Shown here piece after piece: positions 45,319-54,232 of a stretch of 64,000 nucleotides of DNA. Made by a program: the position numbers and the translations under genes. The notes under the pieces were generated by a model that was not told the origin of the DNA, made no database searches, and was given only the letters and a program-made list of their open reading frames with translations. The stretch is taken from assembly GCF_003268855.1 (NCBI RefSeq), contig NZ_QLSZ01000012.1, positions 1 through 64,000 on the forward strand, read 5' to 3'. Numbering within the stretch: position 1 is the first letter of the stretch; every line of letters begins with the position of its first letter. This DNA comes from Flavobacterium aciduliphilum (lineage in GTDB: Bacteria; Bacteroidota; Bacteroidia; Flavobacteriales; Flavobacteriaceae).

Positions 45319-46137
45319 TTAAAATTGATTTACAGTTTTTCTAATGGCGACTAATTTTGTCATTACATCTTCAAAGTAGTCTAAATGTAACATATTTGCC
45401 CCGTCACTTTTGGCATTGGCTGGGTCAAAATGGGTTTCGATAAAAATACCATCAACACCTACAGCAATACCCGCTTTGGCGATGGTTTCGATTTTATCGG
45501 GTCTTCCTCCTGTCACCCCTTCTGATTGGTTGGGCTGTTGCAGCGAATGAGTGACATCCAATACCGTTGTGGCATACTGCTGTAACGTTGGAATTCCTCT
45601 AAAATCGACAATCATGTCTTGATAGCCAAACATCGTCCCTCTATCAGTAACCATAACGTTAGCATTCTGACAATCCAGTACTTTTTGTACGGCATGTTTC
45701 ATGCTTTCCGGACTCATAAATTGGCCTTTCTTCAAATTGACTACTTTACCCGTTTGAGCCGCAGCAACTACTAAATCGGTTTGACGTACCAAAAACGCAG
45801 GAATTTGCAACACATCAACATAGGCTGCCGCAATTGCTGCATCTTCATTAGTATGAATATCGGTTACAGTAGGTACGAGAAAAGTTTCTGCAACCTTTCT
45901 TAAAATTTTAAGTGCTTTTTCGTCTCCAATTCCTGAAAAGCTATCTATTCGAGAGCGATTGGCTTTTTTAAACGAGCCTTTAAAAACATACGGAATTTGA
46001 AGTTTATCGGTGATAGAGACTACCTTTTCCGCTATACGCAGAGCCATGTCTTCTCCTTCTATGGCACAAGGTCCAGCCAACAAAAAGAAATTACCACTAT
46101 TAAGATGTTTAATGTTAGGTATTGTATTTAAATTCAT
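45319..46137 (-). CDS. kdsA: 3-deoxy-8-phosphooctulonate synthase (Kdo-8-P synthase)
   Basis: Condenses phosphoenolpyruvate with arabinose 5-phosphate, first step to Kdo of lipopolysaccharide. The 272-aa TIM barrel has NFFLLAGPCAIEGEDMALRI at the N-terminus, FKGSFKKANRSRIDSFSGIG (PEP/A5P phosphate loop, about residue 55), LQIPAFLVRQTDLVVAAAQT, MVTDRGTMFGYQDMIVDFRG and GIFIETHFDPANAKSDGANM (about 235). The Asn in FKKANRS and no obvious metal Cys at the N-terminus (NFFLLAGPC has one Cys as in metal-independent forms too) leave the class open. Confidence 0.96.
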   Translation of the reverse strand: MNLNTIPNIKHLNSGNFFLLAGPCAIEGEDMALRIAEKVVSITDKLQIPYVFKGSFKKANRSRIDSFSGIGDEKALKILRKVAETFLVPTVTDIHTNEDAAIAAAYVDVLQIPAFLVRQTDLVVAAAQTGKVVNLKKGQFMSPESMKHAVQKVLDCQNANVMVTDRGTMFGYQDMIVDFRGIPTLQQYATTVLDVTHSLQQPNQSEGVTGGRPDKIETIAKAGIAVGVDGIFIETHFDPANAKSDGANMLHLDYFEDVMTKLVAIRKTVNQF

Positions 46138-46153
46138 TTTCTTTTTTTGAGTA

Positions 46154-46161
46154 CAAATATA
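46154..46161 (-). promoter_or_regulatory. -7 promoter element for kdsA (TATATTTG)
   Basis: The minus strand reads TATATTTG 17 bases before the kdsA start, giving a very short leader. Confidence 0.4.
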
Positions 46162-46322
46162 CGAAGAAAATCAGCTTTTAAATTTTGAATACTAAGGATT
46201 TCGAGTTATTTAATTTAAAATTAATTAAAAATAGTAAATCCTGTTTCCAGGTCATTTCAAATTTTAAGAGAGAAGCAATTGTTTTGTTAACTATCTCATA
46301 GAAAATAAAACACCAAAGTTTT

Positions 46323-46739
46323 ATGTTGTTTCTTCCCAAAAAAACAATTTTAACACCCCATCAAAAAGAACTTGAAAGACTTGTTGGCCCATGGGATACT
46401 GATACAGAAATGTATAACAAAGCTTCCCAATTATCAAAAAGTCATGGTTTTATTATCATCCTTAAAGGGCCTCATACCAAAATCATAGAGGGTGATTCTA
46501 TTTATGAAAACCAATCTGGAAATCAGGCGCTTGCTACCGCTGGAAGTGGTGATGTATTGACTGGAATCATCACAAGTCTGTTAGCGCAACATTACGAACC
46601 TTTTGAAGCAGCGATTTTAGGAGTATATCTTCACGGACGTACCGCAGATTTAGCCAAAGCAGATATGGGCTACCCCTCGTTTATAGCCAGTGACATTGTT
46701 TCATATCTTGGTAAAGCGTTCTTGGAATTGGAAAAGTAA
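46323..46739 (+). pseudogene. Truncated NAD(P)H-hydrate dehydratase (YjeF/NnrD C-terminal fragment)
   Basis: The 138-aa frame matches only the last third of the ADP-dependent NAD(P)H-hydrate dehydratase domain: [20 protein letters not shown], then [16 protein letters not shown], the catalytic/ADP loop [17 protein letters not shown] and [16 protein letters not shown]. Bifunctional proteins of this family are about 500 aa and even single-domain ones ~270 aa. The epimerase domain and the first half of the kinase-like fold are missing. Upstream an in-frame TAG (46299-46301) closes the frame, and 46162-46298 shows no recognisable remnant. The homologous part starts within a few codons of the ATG, consistent with a deletion relic. 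Confidence 0.75.
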
Positions 46740-46748
46740 ATTCAGTAT

Positions 46749-47843
46749 TTAATTTACCACTAATTTTATCAAAGAGTAAAACAAGGCAGCCAACAAAGCA
46801 GAAACAGGAATGGTGAGTATCCATGCCCACAAAAGATTGATGGTAACCCCCCAACGTACCGCTGAAACCCTTTTCGTTACTCCTACTCCAATAATAGATC
46901 CTGTAATAACGTGCGTGGTACTTACTGGCATTTTAATATGTTCCGTAAAAAACAAAGTTATCGCACTAGCGGTTTGAGCTGTAAATCCTTCTAGTGGCGT
47001 AATTTTTGTGATTTTATTCCCCATGGTTTTCAAGATCTTCCAACCACCACCCATAGTCCCTAAGGCAATAGCACTAAAACAAGCCAACGGAACCCAATCG
47101 TGAATATCTTTACTATTGGATGTAATTAACAATTGTTTCCAATGGAAGAAATCATTCATAAACCAATGCGACATATCGGCATGGGCAATCTGTGTTTGAT
47201 TGGCAATAAGTGCAAAAGTAATTACCCCCATCACTTTTTGAGAATCATTCAACCCATGACTGATGCTTAACATCGCTGAAGAAACCAATTGCAATCTTTT
47301 AAACCATGATTCAGCCTTAGCGGGACGGACATTCTTAAAGGCATGCATAGTTATAACAGTTATGAGATTTCCAGCAAGCATTCCTATAATAGGTGCCAAG
47401 AAAATAAATAAAATAATCTTGATGATGATAGGAGAATTAATGGACGTAAAATCAAAGTTAGCTGCAGCCAATGCAGCACCTGCCAAACCACCAATGAGCG
47501 TGTGCGAAGAAGAGGAAGGAATCCCTAGTTTCCAAGTAAGTAAATTCCAAGTTATAGCCGCAACCATCGCTGCAATGATAATTAAAGAGGGATTTGTTCC
47601 TAAATTGGAAAAGTAATCACTGTTGATAATTTTAGAAATCGTGTCTGAAATCCCAAATTCACCCAATATATATTTAGCAATAAAATAGGCCACAAAATTA
47701 AAAAAAGCCGCCCATAAAATAGCCTGCATGGGAGTAAGAACTTTTGTAATTACAACTGTTGCTATCGAATTGGCTGCATCGTGAAAACCATTAATAAAAT
47801 CGAAGATTAAGGCTAGAACGATAATAAGTATGAGTAGCGTCAT
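46749..47843 (-). CDS. PiT family inorganic phosphate transporter
   Basis: Low-affinity phosphate symporter in the inner membrane. The 364-aa protein has about ten helices and both halves of the inverted PiT repeat: FINGFHDAANSIATVVITKV at the N-terminus and ISHGLNDSQKVMGVITFAL in the middle. LTWKLGIPSSSSHTLIGGLA and KMPVSTTHVITGSIIGVG are the paired re-entrant loops. It starts 1 base after its DUF47 partner gene ends (47844 is the only base between), so the two are translationally coupled. Confidence 0.94.
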   Translation of the reverse strand: MTLLILIIVLALIFDFINGFHDAANSIATVVITKVLTPMQAILWAAFFNFVAYFIAKYILGEFGISDTISKIINSDYFSNLGTNPSLIIIAAMVAAITWNLLTWKLGIPSSSSHTLIGGLAGAALAAANFDFTSINSPIIIKIILFIFLAPIIGMLAGNLITVITMHAFKNVRPAKAESWFKRLQLVSSAMLSISHGLNDSQKVMGVITFALIANQTQIAHADMSHWFMNDFFHWKQLLITSNSKDIHDWVPLACFSAIALGTMGGGWKILKTMGNKITKITPLEGFTAQTASAITLFFTEHIKMPVSTTHVITGSIIGVGVTKRVSAVRWGVTINLLWAWILTIPVSALLAALFYSLIKLVVN

Positions 47844-47844
47844 T

Positions 47845-48489
47845 TTATGAATGTTTAACCGAAATTTGCTCCATTACATTGGAAACACTCTTACATTTAT
47901 CAGACGCCATTTCTAATGCCGAAAGTACCTCTTTGTACTTGATTATATTCTTTGCGTCGGTTTCATTTTCAAAAATATCGGCGACAGCTTTATCAAAAAC
48001 CACATCGGCTTTACTTTCTAGTTTATTGATTTTTTTACAGGTTTCTTTAATCATTTTGATATTATTCATATCTTTCAATTGCTTGATACCTGCTGCAATT
48101 AACTGACATGCTTCCAAATTAATCTCAGTTAATTTACGAATGGATTTGGTAATCTTTTCAACTTGATATAAGCGCATTCTACTGGCTGCTCCCTGCATAT
48201 TATCGGCAACGTTATCAATGGCTTTTATCAAAGAATGAATATCCTCTCTATCAAATGGTGTAATAAAGTTTTTGCTTAACTCTAAATGTGTTTTATGATT
48301 CAATTCTTCAATAGTCGCTTCAAGCTCTTCTATTTTTTTGAAATACTCTTCTCTTTGAGCTTTGGGTGCATTTACGGCCTCATGTAACGTTTCAGCTAGT
48401 AATACTAAATTGGCAGAAGCTTGTTCAAATAATGGAAAAAACTTTTTATCTTTTGGGACTAAGAATTGAAAAAAACTGTTTAAGTTCAT
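47845..48489 (-). CDS. DUF47 (PhoU-like) phosphate-transport accessory protein
   Basis: A 214-aa all-helical cytosolic protein resembling PhoU. Marks are FFPLFEQASANLVLLAETLH, FDREDIHSLIKAIDNVADNM (metal-binding E/DxxxD type helices) and the C-terminal ALEMASDKCKSVSNVMEQI. DUF47 proteins are encoded next to PiT transporters and modulate their activity; the adjacent PiT gene confirms this. First gene of the two-gene unit, with a TACATTTG element 16 bases upstream. Confidence 0.93.
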   Translation of the reverse strand: MNLNSFFQFLVPKDKKFFPLFEQASANLVLLAETLHEAVNAPKAQREEYFKKIEELEATIEELNHKTHLELSKNFITPFDREDIHSLIKAIDNVADNMQGAASRMRLYQVEKITKSIRKLTEINLEACQLIAAGIKQLKDMNNIKMIKETCKKINKLESKADVVFDKAVADIFENETDAKNIIKYKEVLSALEMASDKCKSVSNVMEQISVKHS

Positions 48490-48504
48490 TGTATTAATTT
48501 TTTA

Positions 48505-48512
48505 CAAATGTA
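48505..48512 (-). promoter_or_regulatory. -7 promoter element (TACATTTG) for the DUF47-PiT unit
   Basis: The minus strand reads TACATTTG 16 bases before the DUF47 start. No PHO-box-like repeat is evident. Confidence 0.4.
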
Positions 48513-48635
48513 TCGTTCTAATATTAAGATAATGTTAAGTTATAAAATTTATTGTTACTTTATTTTTTTATAGCATTCTGTAGGTCTTTGAAAACGTTTT
48601 CGTACTTTAGCCACACAAAAAAACAGAATACAACC

Positions 48636-50264
48636 ATGGATTTAAACTTCAACAAAAACGAAGATCACAACAAACTTTTAGTATCTGATTTAAAACAGCG
48701 TTTAACGAAAGTTAAATTAGGCGGTGGCGAAAAACGTATTGCCAAATTACATTCAGAAGGCAAAATGACTGCCCGAGAGCGTATTGACTATTTGCTAGAT
48801 GAAAAAGCTAAAAGTATTGAAATTGGTGCCTTTGCGGGTGAAGGAATGTATGCCGAACACGGAGGATGTCCTTCTGGAGGAGTGGTGGTAAAAATAGGGT
48901 ACATCAAAGGAAAACAATGCATTGTCGTAGCCAATGATGCTACGGTAAAAGCAGGGGCTTGGTTTCCTATTACAGGTAAGAAGAATTTAAGAGCTCAAGA
49001 AATTGCCATTGAAAATAGATTACCTATTATCTATTTAGTTGATTCTGCTGGAGTTTATTTGCCTATGCAAGACGAGATTTTCCCCGATAAAGAACACTTT
49101 GGGCGTATTTTTAGAAATAATGCCATCATGAGCAGCATGGGAATTACTCAAATTGCAGCTGTTATGGGAAGTTGTGTTGCCGGAGGTGCCTACCTCCCTA
49201 TTATGAGTGATGAAGCGATGATTGTAGATAAAACAGGGAGTATTTTTTTAGCAGGAAGTTATTTAGTAAAAGCGGCGATTGGTGAAAATATTGATAATGA
49301 AACACTAGGCGGCGCTACCACACATTGCGAAATCTCGGGGGTAACGGATTATAAAGCCAAAGATGATAAAGAGGCTTTAGACCGCATCAAAAGTATTGTG
49401 GGTAAAATAGGCGATTATGATAAGGCTGGTTTTAATAGAGAAAAACCTCAAAAGCCAGCGTTAAACGAAGATGACCTTTATGGCATTCTCCCAAAATCAC
49501 GTGCGGACCAATATGATATGACGGAAATCATCAAACGATTGGTGGACAATTCGGAAATGGACATGTACAAACCCGACTATGGAAAGTCTATCATTACCTG
49601 CTATGCACGTATTGACGGTTGGGCAGTCGGCATTGTGGCAAATCAACGTACGGTTTCTAAAACCAAGAAAGGCGAAATCCAGTTTGGTGGTGTGATTTAT
49701 TCTGATTCTGCCGATAAAGCCACTCGATTTATTGCGAATTGTAATCAAAAGAAAATTCCATTGGTATTCTTGCAAGATGTTACAGGATTTATGGTTGGTT
49801 CCAAATCGGAACATGGTGGTATCATTAAAGACGGTGCCAAAATGGTAAATGCGGTTTCCAATTCGGTGGTGCCTAAATTCACCATAGTAGTTGGAAATTC
49901 GTATGGTGCTGGAAATTATGCTATGTGCGGAAAAGCGTATGATCCAAGATTAATCTTTGCATGGCCAAGTGCCGAACTAGCTGTTATGGGAGGAACTCAA
50001 GCAGCTAAAGTACTGGCACAGATTGAAGCGTCTTCACTAAAAGCCAAAGGTGAAGTAATTGATGAAGCAAAAGAAAAAGAATTATTTGATAAAATCAAAG
50101 CACGATACGATGCACAAGTCTCGCCATATTATGCGGCCTCAAGACTCTGGACTGATGCAATCATTGACCCAATTGAAACACGAACATGGATTTCTATGGG
50201 AATTGAAGCAGCAAACCACGCACCTATTGAGAAAAAATTTAATTTAGGGGTGATTCAAGTATAG
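48636..50264 (+). CDS. Acyl-CoA carboxylase, carboxyltransferase (beta) subunit
   Basis: Transfers CO2 from carboxybiotin to an acyl-CoA. I start at ATG 48636 (MDLNFNKNEDHNKLL), since the 28 residues before it are hydrophobic and unlike the family. The 542-aa protein has both crotonase-like halves: KMTARERIDYLLDE, GGVVVKIGYIKGKQCIVVAN, SVVPKFTIVVGNSYGAGNYA (second-half oxyanion Gly region) and WPSAELAVMGGTQAAKVLAQ. It is nearest to propionyl/methylcrotonyl-type beta subunits. The biotin carboxylase partner is not in the window, so the acyl substrate (propionyl, methylcrotonyl or other) is undecided. Confidence 0.92.
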   Translation: MDLNFNKNEDHNKLLVSDLKQRLTKVKLGGGEKRIAKLHSEGKMTARERIDYLLDEKAKSIEIGAFAGEGMYAEHGGCPSGGVVVKIGYIKGKQCIVVANDATVKAGAWFPITGKKNLRAQEIAIENRLPIIYLVDSAGVYLPMQDEIFPDKEHFGRIFRNNAIMSSMGITQIAAVMGSCVAGGAYLPIMSDEAMIVDKTGSIFLAGSYLVKAAIGENIDNETLGGATTHCEISGVTDYKAKDDKEALDRIKSIVGKIGDYDKAGFNREKPQKPALNEDDLYGILPKSRADQYDMTEIIKRLVDNSEMDMYKPDYGKSIITCYARIDGWAVGIVANQRTVSKTKKGEIQFGGVIYSDSADKATRFIANCNQKKIPLVFLQDVTGFMVGSKSEHGGIIKDGAKMVNAVSNSVVPKFTIVVGNSYGAGNYAMCGKAYDPRLIFAWPSAELAVMGGTQAAKVLAQIEASSLKAKGEVIDEAKEKELFDKIKARYDAQVSPYYAASRLWTDAIIDPIETRTWISMGIEAANHAPIEKKFNLGVIQV

Positions 50265-50266
50265 TT

Positions 50267-50294
50267 TTCAGTGTTCAGTTTTTAGTATTCAGTT
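50267..50294 (+). repeat. Four tandem 7-mers (TTCAGTN)
   Basis: TTCAGTG, TTCAGTT, TTTAGTA and TTCAGTT follow each other directly after the carboxylase stop codon. One base differs in the third unit. Such CAGTNTT tandem runs recur between genes in Flavobacterium genomes; function unknown. Confidence 0.7.
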
Positions 50295-50336
50295 GGATTA
50301 GTTATAATAATTTTTTTTTTAAATTTTAGAAAATAA

Positions 50337-51998
50337 ATGCACCTCTTCCAACCTTTCCAACAAGATGTTTCAGCAATTCAAATTCCTGAACGGTTTACCT
50401 TTCCGTTTTATTATGAACCTCATAAATTGAGTCTTATTGCCGCTCAAAAATTGCAGCATTATCTAGAACATCAGACCGATTTTGAGCATAATTTTGGACT
50501 AGATGCCATGCAAAAAGGAATGGTTATTGGTAAAATGTTTGGAGTTCTGGTCGTACAAAATAATGAAGGTGTTCTAGGCTACTTATGGGCATTCTCGGGA
50601 AAATTAGCCGATAAAAACCATCATCATTATTTTGTTCCTACCGTATTCGATATGTTGGAAGAAAAAGGGTTTTTTAAAAAAGAAGAAACCATTCTCAATG
50701 AGTACAATGCAAAAATAGCAACAAAAGAAAATTCGAAAGACTATTCGAATTGTAAAGTATCATTGAACACTATTAAACTTCAAGCGGAAAAAGAAATAAA
50801 AGATTTTAAACAGCACATCAAACAAGCCAAAAAGCAACGAGAACTTCAACGCAATAATGCTCTTTTAGAACAATCATCGGAAGCTTTTGAAACCTTACAA
50901 AAGACATTAATTGAATCCAGTCAAAAGGAAAGCATTCAATTAAAAAAAGTGACGCAGTATTGGAAAGAACGCATCGAAAGAGCAACACATGAATTAAACA
51001 CCTTTGAAGATGCGCTTCTCCAACTAAAAGAAGAAAGACGTCAAAAATCGGCTGCGTTGCAACAACAATTGTTTGAACACTATGCTTTTTTAAATCAGTA
51101 TGGTAATTCTAAAAGTTTGGCCGAAATCTTTAAAGGAACTCCTCCTGCTGGTGCTGGGGAATGTGCGGCTCCTAAATTATTGCATTACGCCTTTCAACAT
51201 CAATTGAAACCAGTTGCCTTAGCAGAGTTTTGGTGGGGACAATCGCCCAAATCGGAAGTGCGCAAACACCAACAGTTTTATCCAGCTTGTACGGGAAAAT
51301 GCGAACCTATTTTGGCACACATGCTCGAAGGAATCCCTCTCGAAGACAATCCATTTCAAATCAATACCACCAATGGTAAAGAGTTAGAGATTGTGTATGA
51401 AGATGACTATCTAGTGGTGGTAAACAAACCTTCCGAGTTCCTATCGGTGCCTGGCAAGCAAGTGACCGATTCGGTTTATACAAGAATGAAACATCAATAT
51501 CCAAACGCTACTGGACCTTTGGTGGTGCATCGTTTGGATATGTCTACGTCGGGTTTGCTTTTGGTGGCTAAATCTAGCGAAGTACATAAAAAACTACAAT
51601 CGCAATTCATTAAACGCCAAATTAAAAAACGGTATGTGGCTTTATTGGATGGAATACTCTCTGAAGAAGAAGGCTTTATCGATTTGCCGTTGCGTGTAGA
51701 TTTGGATAACCGACCGAATCAATTGGTGTGTTATGAATATGGAAAACCCGCGCAAACGAAATGGGAAGTTATTAAACGGTATGATAACAAAACGCTAGTC
51801 TACTTCTACCCTATTACGGGTCGCACACACCAACTACGAGTGCATGCCGCGCATCCCCTTGGATTGAATACGCCTATTGTTGGCGATGATTTGTATGGAA
51901 CTAAAGCCCTTCGCTTGCACTTGCATGCCGAAAGCATTACGTTTCAACATCCGGTTTCTAAAAAAATGATGACGATTAATATCGATGCAGATTTTTAA
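50337..51998 (+). CDS. RluA-family pseudouridine synthase with long N-terminal extension, 553 aa
   Basis: The C-terminal ~215 residues are a complete RluA-type synthase: YEDDYLVVVNKPSEFLSVPG, the catalytic aspartate in VVHRLDMSTSGLLLVAKSSE (about residue 400) and PITGRTHQLRVHAAHPLGLN. It isomerises uridine in rRNA or tRNA. The first ~335 residues are unusual: a folded N-terminal part, a long Lys/Glu/Gln coiled coil (about residues 145-245, KQHIKQAKKQRELQR) and a Cys-containing segment (GAGECAAPKLLHYAF, YPACTGKCEPIL). The extension is not an S4 domain. Similar long forms occur in Flavobacteria; target base unknown. Confidence 0.88.
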   Translation: MHLFQPFQQDVSAIQIPERFTFPFYYEPHKLSLIAAQKLQHYLEHQTDFEHNFGLDAMQKGMVIGKMFGVLVVQNNEGVLGYLWAFSGKLADKNHHHYFVPTVFDMLEEKGFFKKEETILNEYNAKIATKENSKDYSNCKVSLNTIKLQAEKEIKDFKQHIKQAKKQRELQRNNALLEQSSEAFETLQKTLIESSQKESIQLKKVTQYWKERIERATHELNTFEDALLQLKEERRQKSAALQQQLFEHYAFLNQYGNSKSLAEIFKGTPPAGAGECAAPKLLHYAFQHQLKPVALAEFWWGQSPKSEVRKHQQFYPACTGKCEPILAHMLEGIPLEDNPFQINTTNGKELEIVYEDDYLVVVNKPSEFLSVPGKQVTDSVYTRMKHQYPNATGPLVVHRLDMSTSGLLLVAKSSEVHKKLQSQFIKRQIKKRYVALLDGILSEEEGFIDLPLRVDLDNRPNQLVCYEYGKPAQTKWEVIKRYDNKTLVYFYPITGRTHQLRVHAAHPLGLNTPIVGDDLYGTKALRLHLHAESITFQHPVSKKMMTINIDADF

Positions 51999-52048
51999 AC
52001 AGAATCGGAAATTGTTGTTCCTAGCGTGCTTGACAACGTAATCAGGAG

Positions 52049-52249
52049 TCAATACAGTAATGATTTTTGATTTTTTGTATAGATTAAGCCCATCAAAGCC
52101 ATACTAAACAACAATAGTAGTAGAATGGTTCCACCATCATACCCTAAATTAAATGTTTGTGAAATTAAATCTCCAGAAGTTTCTCCCAGTGTATTGGCAC
52201 TAACTATCAATACCCAATAAAAAATTGAAATCTTAGGCAAGTGTTTCAT
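52049..52249 (-). pseudogene. Truncated membrane protein, first two helices of a COG4705-like family
   Basis: From ATG 52249 the frame encodes 66 residues: MKHLPKISIFYWVLIVSANT, then LGETSGDLISQTFNLGYDGG, a second helix (TILLLLLFSMALMGLIYT) and KNQKSLLY. I recall full-length COG4705 membrane proteins of about 250 aa that repeat the pattern TLGET.GD..S as four to six helices; here only the first repeat remains and the stop lies 50 bases from the RluA-family gene. A longer in-frame start at 52342 adds non-conserved residues. Probably a deletion remnant; a genuine short protein is possible. Confidence 0.55.
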
Positions 52250-52477
52250 AATGTTTTGATGTTTTGTTTTTTTATCTTGGTATGTTATAGTGTTACGAAG
52301 TATTATTCTATTTTCCAGTTCTGTAATGACAAAATTATACAAGTTTTTTTATTTTATTTATTTTCCACGTTTTCCAAAGCAGAATAACTCCAAGCGTACT
52401 AAAATAAAGGAATTCGAGTCACTATTGTAACAAAAACAACATTAAACCCTCTAATGAAATATACCTAACTCATACTT

Positions 52478-54100
52478 ATGAAGCAACTACTTCTATTTTG
52501 TGTAACGTTTGTGAGCATTCAAAGTCTATCGGCGCAAGAAACCTTTACTAGAAAAGATTCTTTGCAGGGCAGTTTGCGTCACGAACGCACGTGTTATGAC
52601 GTGCTGCGGTATGATTTGAATCTTAAAATCAATATCGACGATAAATCCATTGAAGGATATAACGACATTACCTTTAAAGTCGTGGAACACACCCAAAAAA
52701 TACAAGTCGATTTGTTTGAAAACATGCGCATCGATTCCATTGTTTGCAACAGTAAAAAACTAAACTATAAAAGAGAATTCCTTGCCGTGTTTATTGATTT
52801 CCCAAACGATTTGACACTAAATTCTATTGAAAAAATCCGCTTCTATTATAGTGGAAATCCGCAAATTGCCAAGCATGCGCCATGGGATGGAGGCTTTGTG
52901 TTTACCACCGATAAAAATGGAAGTCCTTGGGTGGGTGTCGCTTGTCAAGGTACAGGCGCCAGTTTGTGGTATCCTTGTAAAGATTCTCAAAACGACGAAC
53001 CCGATCAAGGAGCAACTATAAAAGTGGCTGTACCCAATGGTTTGACCGAGGTTTCTAATGGACGATTGACTGGCACGGAAGATTTAAAAAATGGGTACAC
53101 GCGTTGGGACTGGGAGGTAAAAAATCCTATCAATACGTATGATATCACGGTGAATATTGCCAACTATACGCATATTCATGACCAATTGGAGGATTTGGAT
53201 ATTGATTATTATGTCTTAAAACACAATGAGGAAAAAGCACGCAAACAGTTTGATGCCGATGTAAAACCGATGCTTACTTGTTTTCAGCAAAAGTTTGGTC
53301 CCTATCCGTTTAAAGAAGATGGGTATAAATTGGTAGAAACACCTTACTTGGGCATGGAGCATCAAAGTGCTGTTGCGTATGGAAATAAATACCTAAAAGG
53401 CTATTTAGGATCAGACTTGTCGATGAGTGGTGTGGGACTCAGTTTTGATTATATCATCGTACACGAAAGCGGGCACGAATGGTTTGGCAACAGCATTACG
53501 TCTAAAGATATTGCCGACATGTGGATTCACGAAGGGTTTACCCAATACACCGAATTGGTTTTTATAGAATGTCAGAAGGGCTATGAAAAAGCCATGCAAT
53601 ATGCTAAAGGATTGCAACGCAATGTAAGTAATGATACTCCTATCATTGGACCGTATGGCGTAAATAAAGAAGGTTCGGGGGATATGTATCCAAAAGGCGC
53701 TTTGTTACTAAACACTTTACGTCATGTCATCAACAACGATGAATCGTGGTGGAAATTAATTTTGAAATATTCTGAAACTTTTCGTCATCAAATCATTGAT
53801 ACCGAAACCGTCGTTGCCTTTTTCAATCAAGAAAGTGGTATGAACTTGACACCCATTTTCAATCAGTATTTGCGATACACGACGATTCCAAAATTGGAAA
53901 TCCGTAGTCATAAAAAGAAATTCGAATACCGGTGGGTAGCCTCTGAACCTCATTTTGCTATGCCCATCGATATTACAATAAATGGTGAAATCGTAAGAAT
54001 ATATCCAACAAACGATTGGACAAAATCCAAACAAACAATCCAGAATCTAGATGACGTTGAAGTACATACTAATGCGTTTTTTGTTAAGGTTAGTAAGTAG
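52478..54100 (+). CDS. M1 family zinc metallopeptidase (aminopeptidase N-like), exported
   Basis: A signal peptide (MKQLLLFCVTFVSIQSLSAQ) is followed by the N-terminal saddle domain and the catalytic domain. The exopeptidase motif is YLGMEHQSAVAYGN (G-x-M-E-H, about residue 290), the zinc site is VHESGHEWFGNSIT (HExxH, about residue 328) and the third ligand is in WIHEGFTQYTELVF. At 540 aa it is a short M1 enzyme lacking the long C-terminal helical domain, like leukotriene A4 hydrolase-type Bacteroidota members. It removes N-terminal residues from peptides in the periplasm. Monocistronic, ends in a strong terminator facing menE. Confidence 0.93.
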   Translation: MKQLLLFCVTFVSIQSLSAQETFTRKDSLQGSLRHERTCYDVLRYDLNLKINIDDKSIEGYNDITFKVVEHTQKIQVDLFENMRIDSIVCNSKKLNYKREFLAVFIDFPNDLTLNSIEKIRFYYSGNPQIAKHAPWDGGFVFTTDKNGSPWVGVACQGTGASLWYPCKDSQNDEPDQGATIKVAVPNGLTEVSNGRLTGTEDLKNGYTRWDWEVKNPINTYDITVNIANYTHIHDQLEDLDIDYYVLKHNEEKARKQFDADVKPMLTCFQQKFGPYPFKEDGYKLVETPYLGMEHQSAVAYGNKYLKGYLGSDLSMSGVGLSFDYIIVHESGHEWFGNSITSKDIADMWIHEGFTQYTELVFIECQKGYEKAMQYAKGLQRNVSNDTPIIGPYGVNKEGSGDMYPKGALLLNTLRHVINNDESWWKLILKYSETFRHQIIDTETVVAFFNQESGMNLTPIFNQYLRYTTIPKLEIRSHKKKFEYRWVASEPHFAMPIDITINGEIVRIYPTNDWTKSKQTIQNLDDVEVHTNAFFVKVSK

Positions 54101-54152
54101 ATCTTTAGATTATGGAATAGTTTGATTTTAAATAATAATGAATCTTAAAATG

Positions 54153-54190
54153 AAAAAATCGCAGATGAAATGTTTTATCTGCGATTTTTT
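54153..54190. terminator. Terminator between the M1 peptidase gene and menE
   Basis: AAAAAATCGCAGAT pairs perfectly with ATCTGCGATTTTTT around a 10-base loop. With A and T runs on both sides it can work in both directions for these convergent genes. Confidence 0.85.
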
Positions 54191-54232
54191 ATCTAGCAAT
54201 CTAAGTAATCTGAAAATCTAAAAATCTATTTC
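54191..54232. repeat. Degenerate AATCTAAN repeats overlapping the menE end
   Basis: The motif ATCT recurs five times at 8-10-base intervals (ATCTAGCA, ATCTAAGT, ATCTGAAA, ATCTAAAA, ATCTATTT). Similar runs appear at 42480-42510. A low-complexity intergenic repeat of unknown meaning; the last unit reaches into the menE coding end. Confidence 0.4.

Noticed and set aside
54191..54232. AATCTAA repeats as a CRISPR-like or phage attachment array
   Set aside because: Units are 8-10 bases, degenerate and without spacers or adjacent cas or integrase genes.
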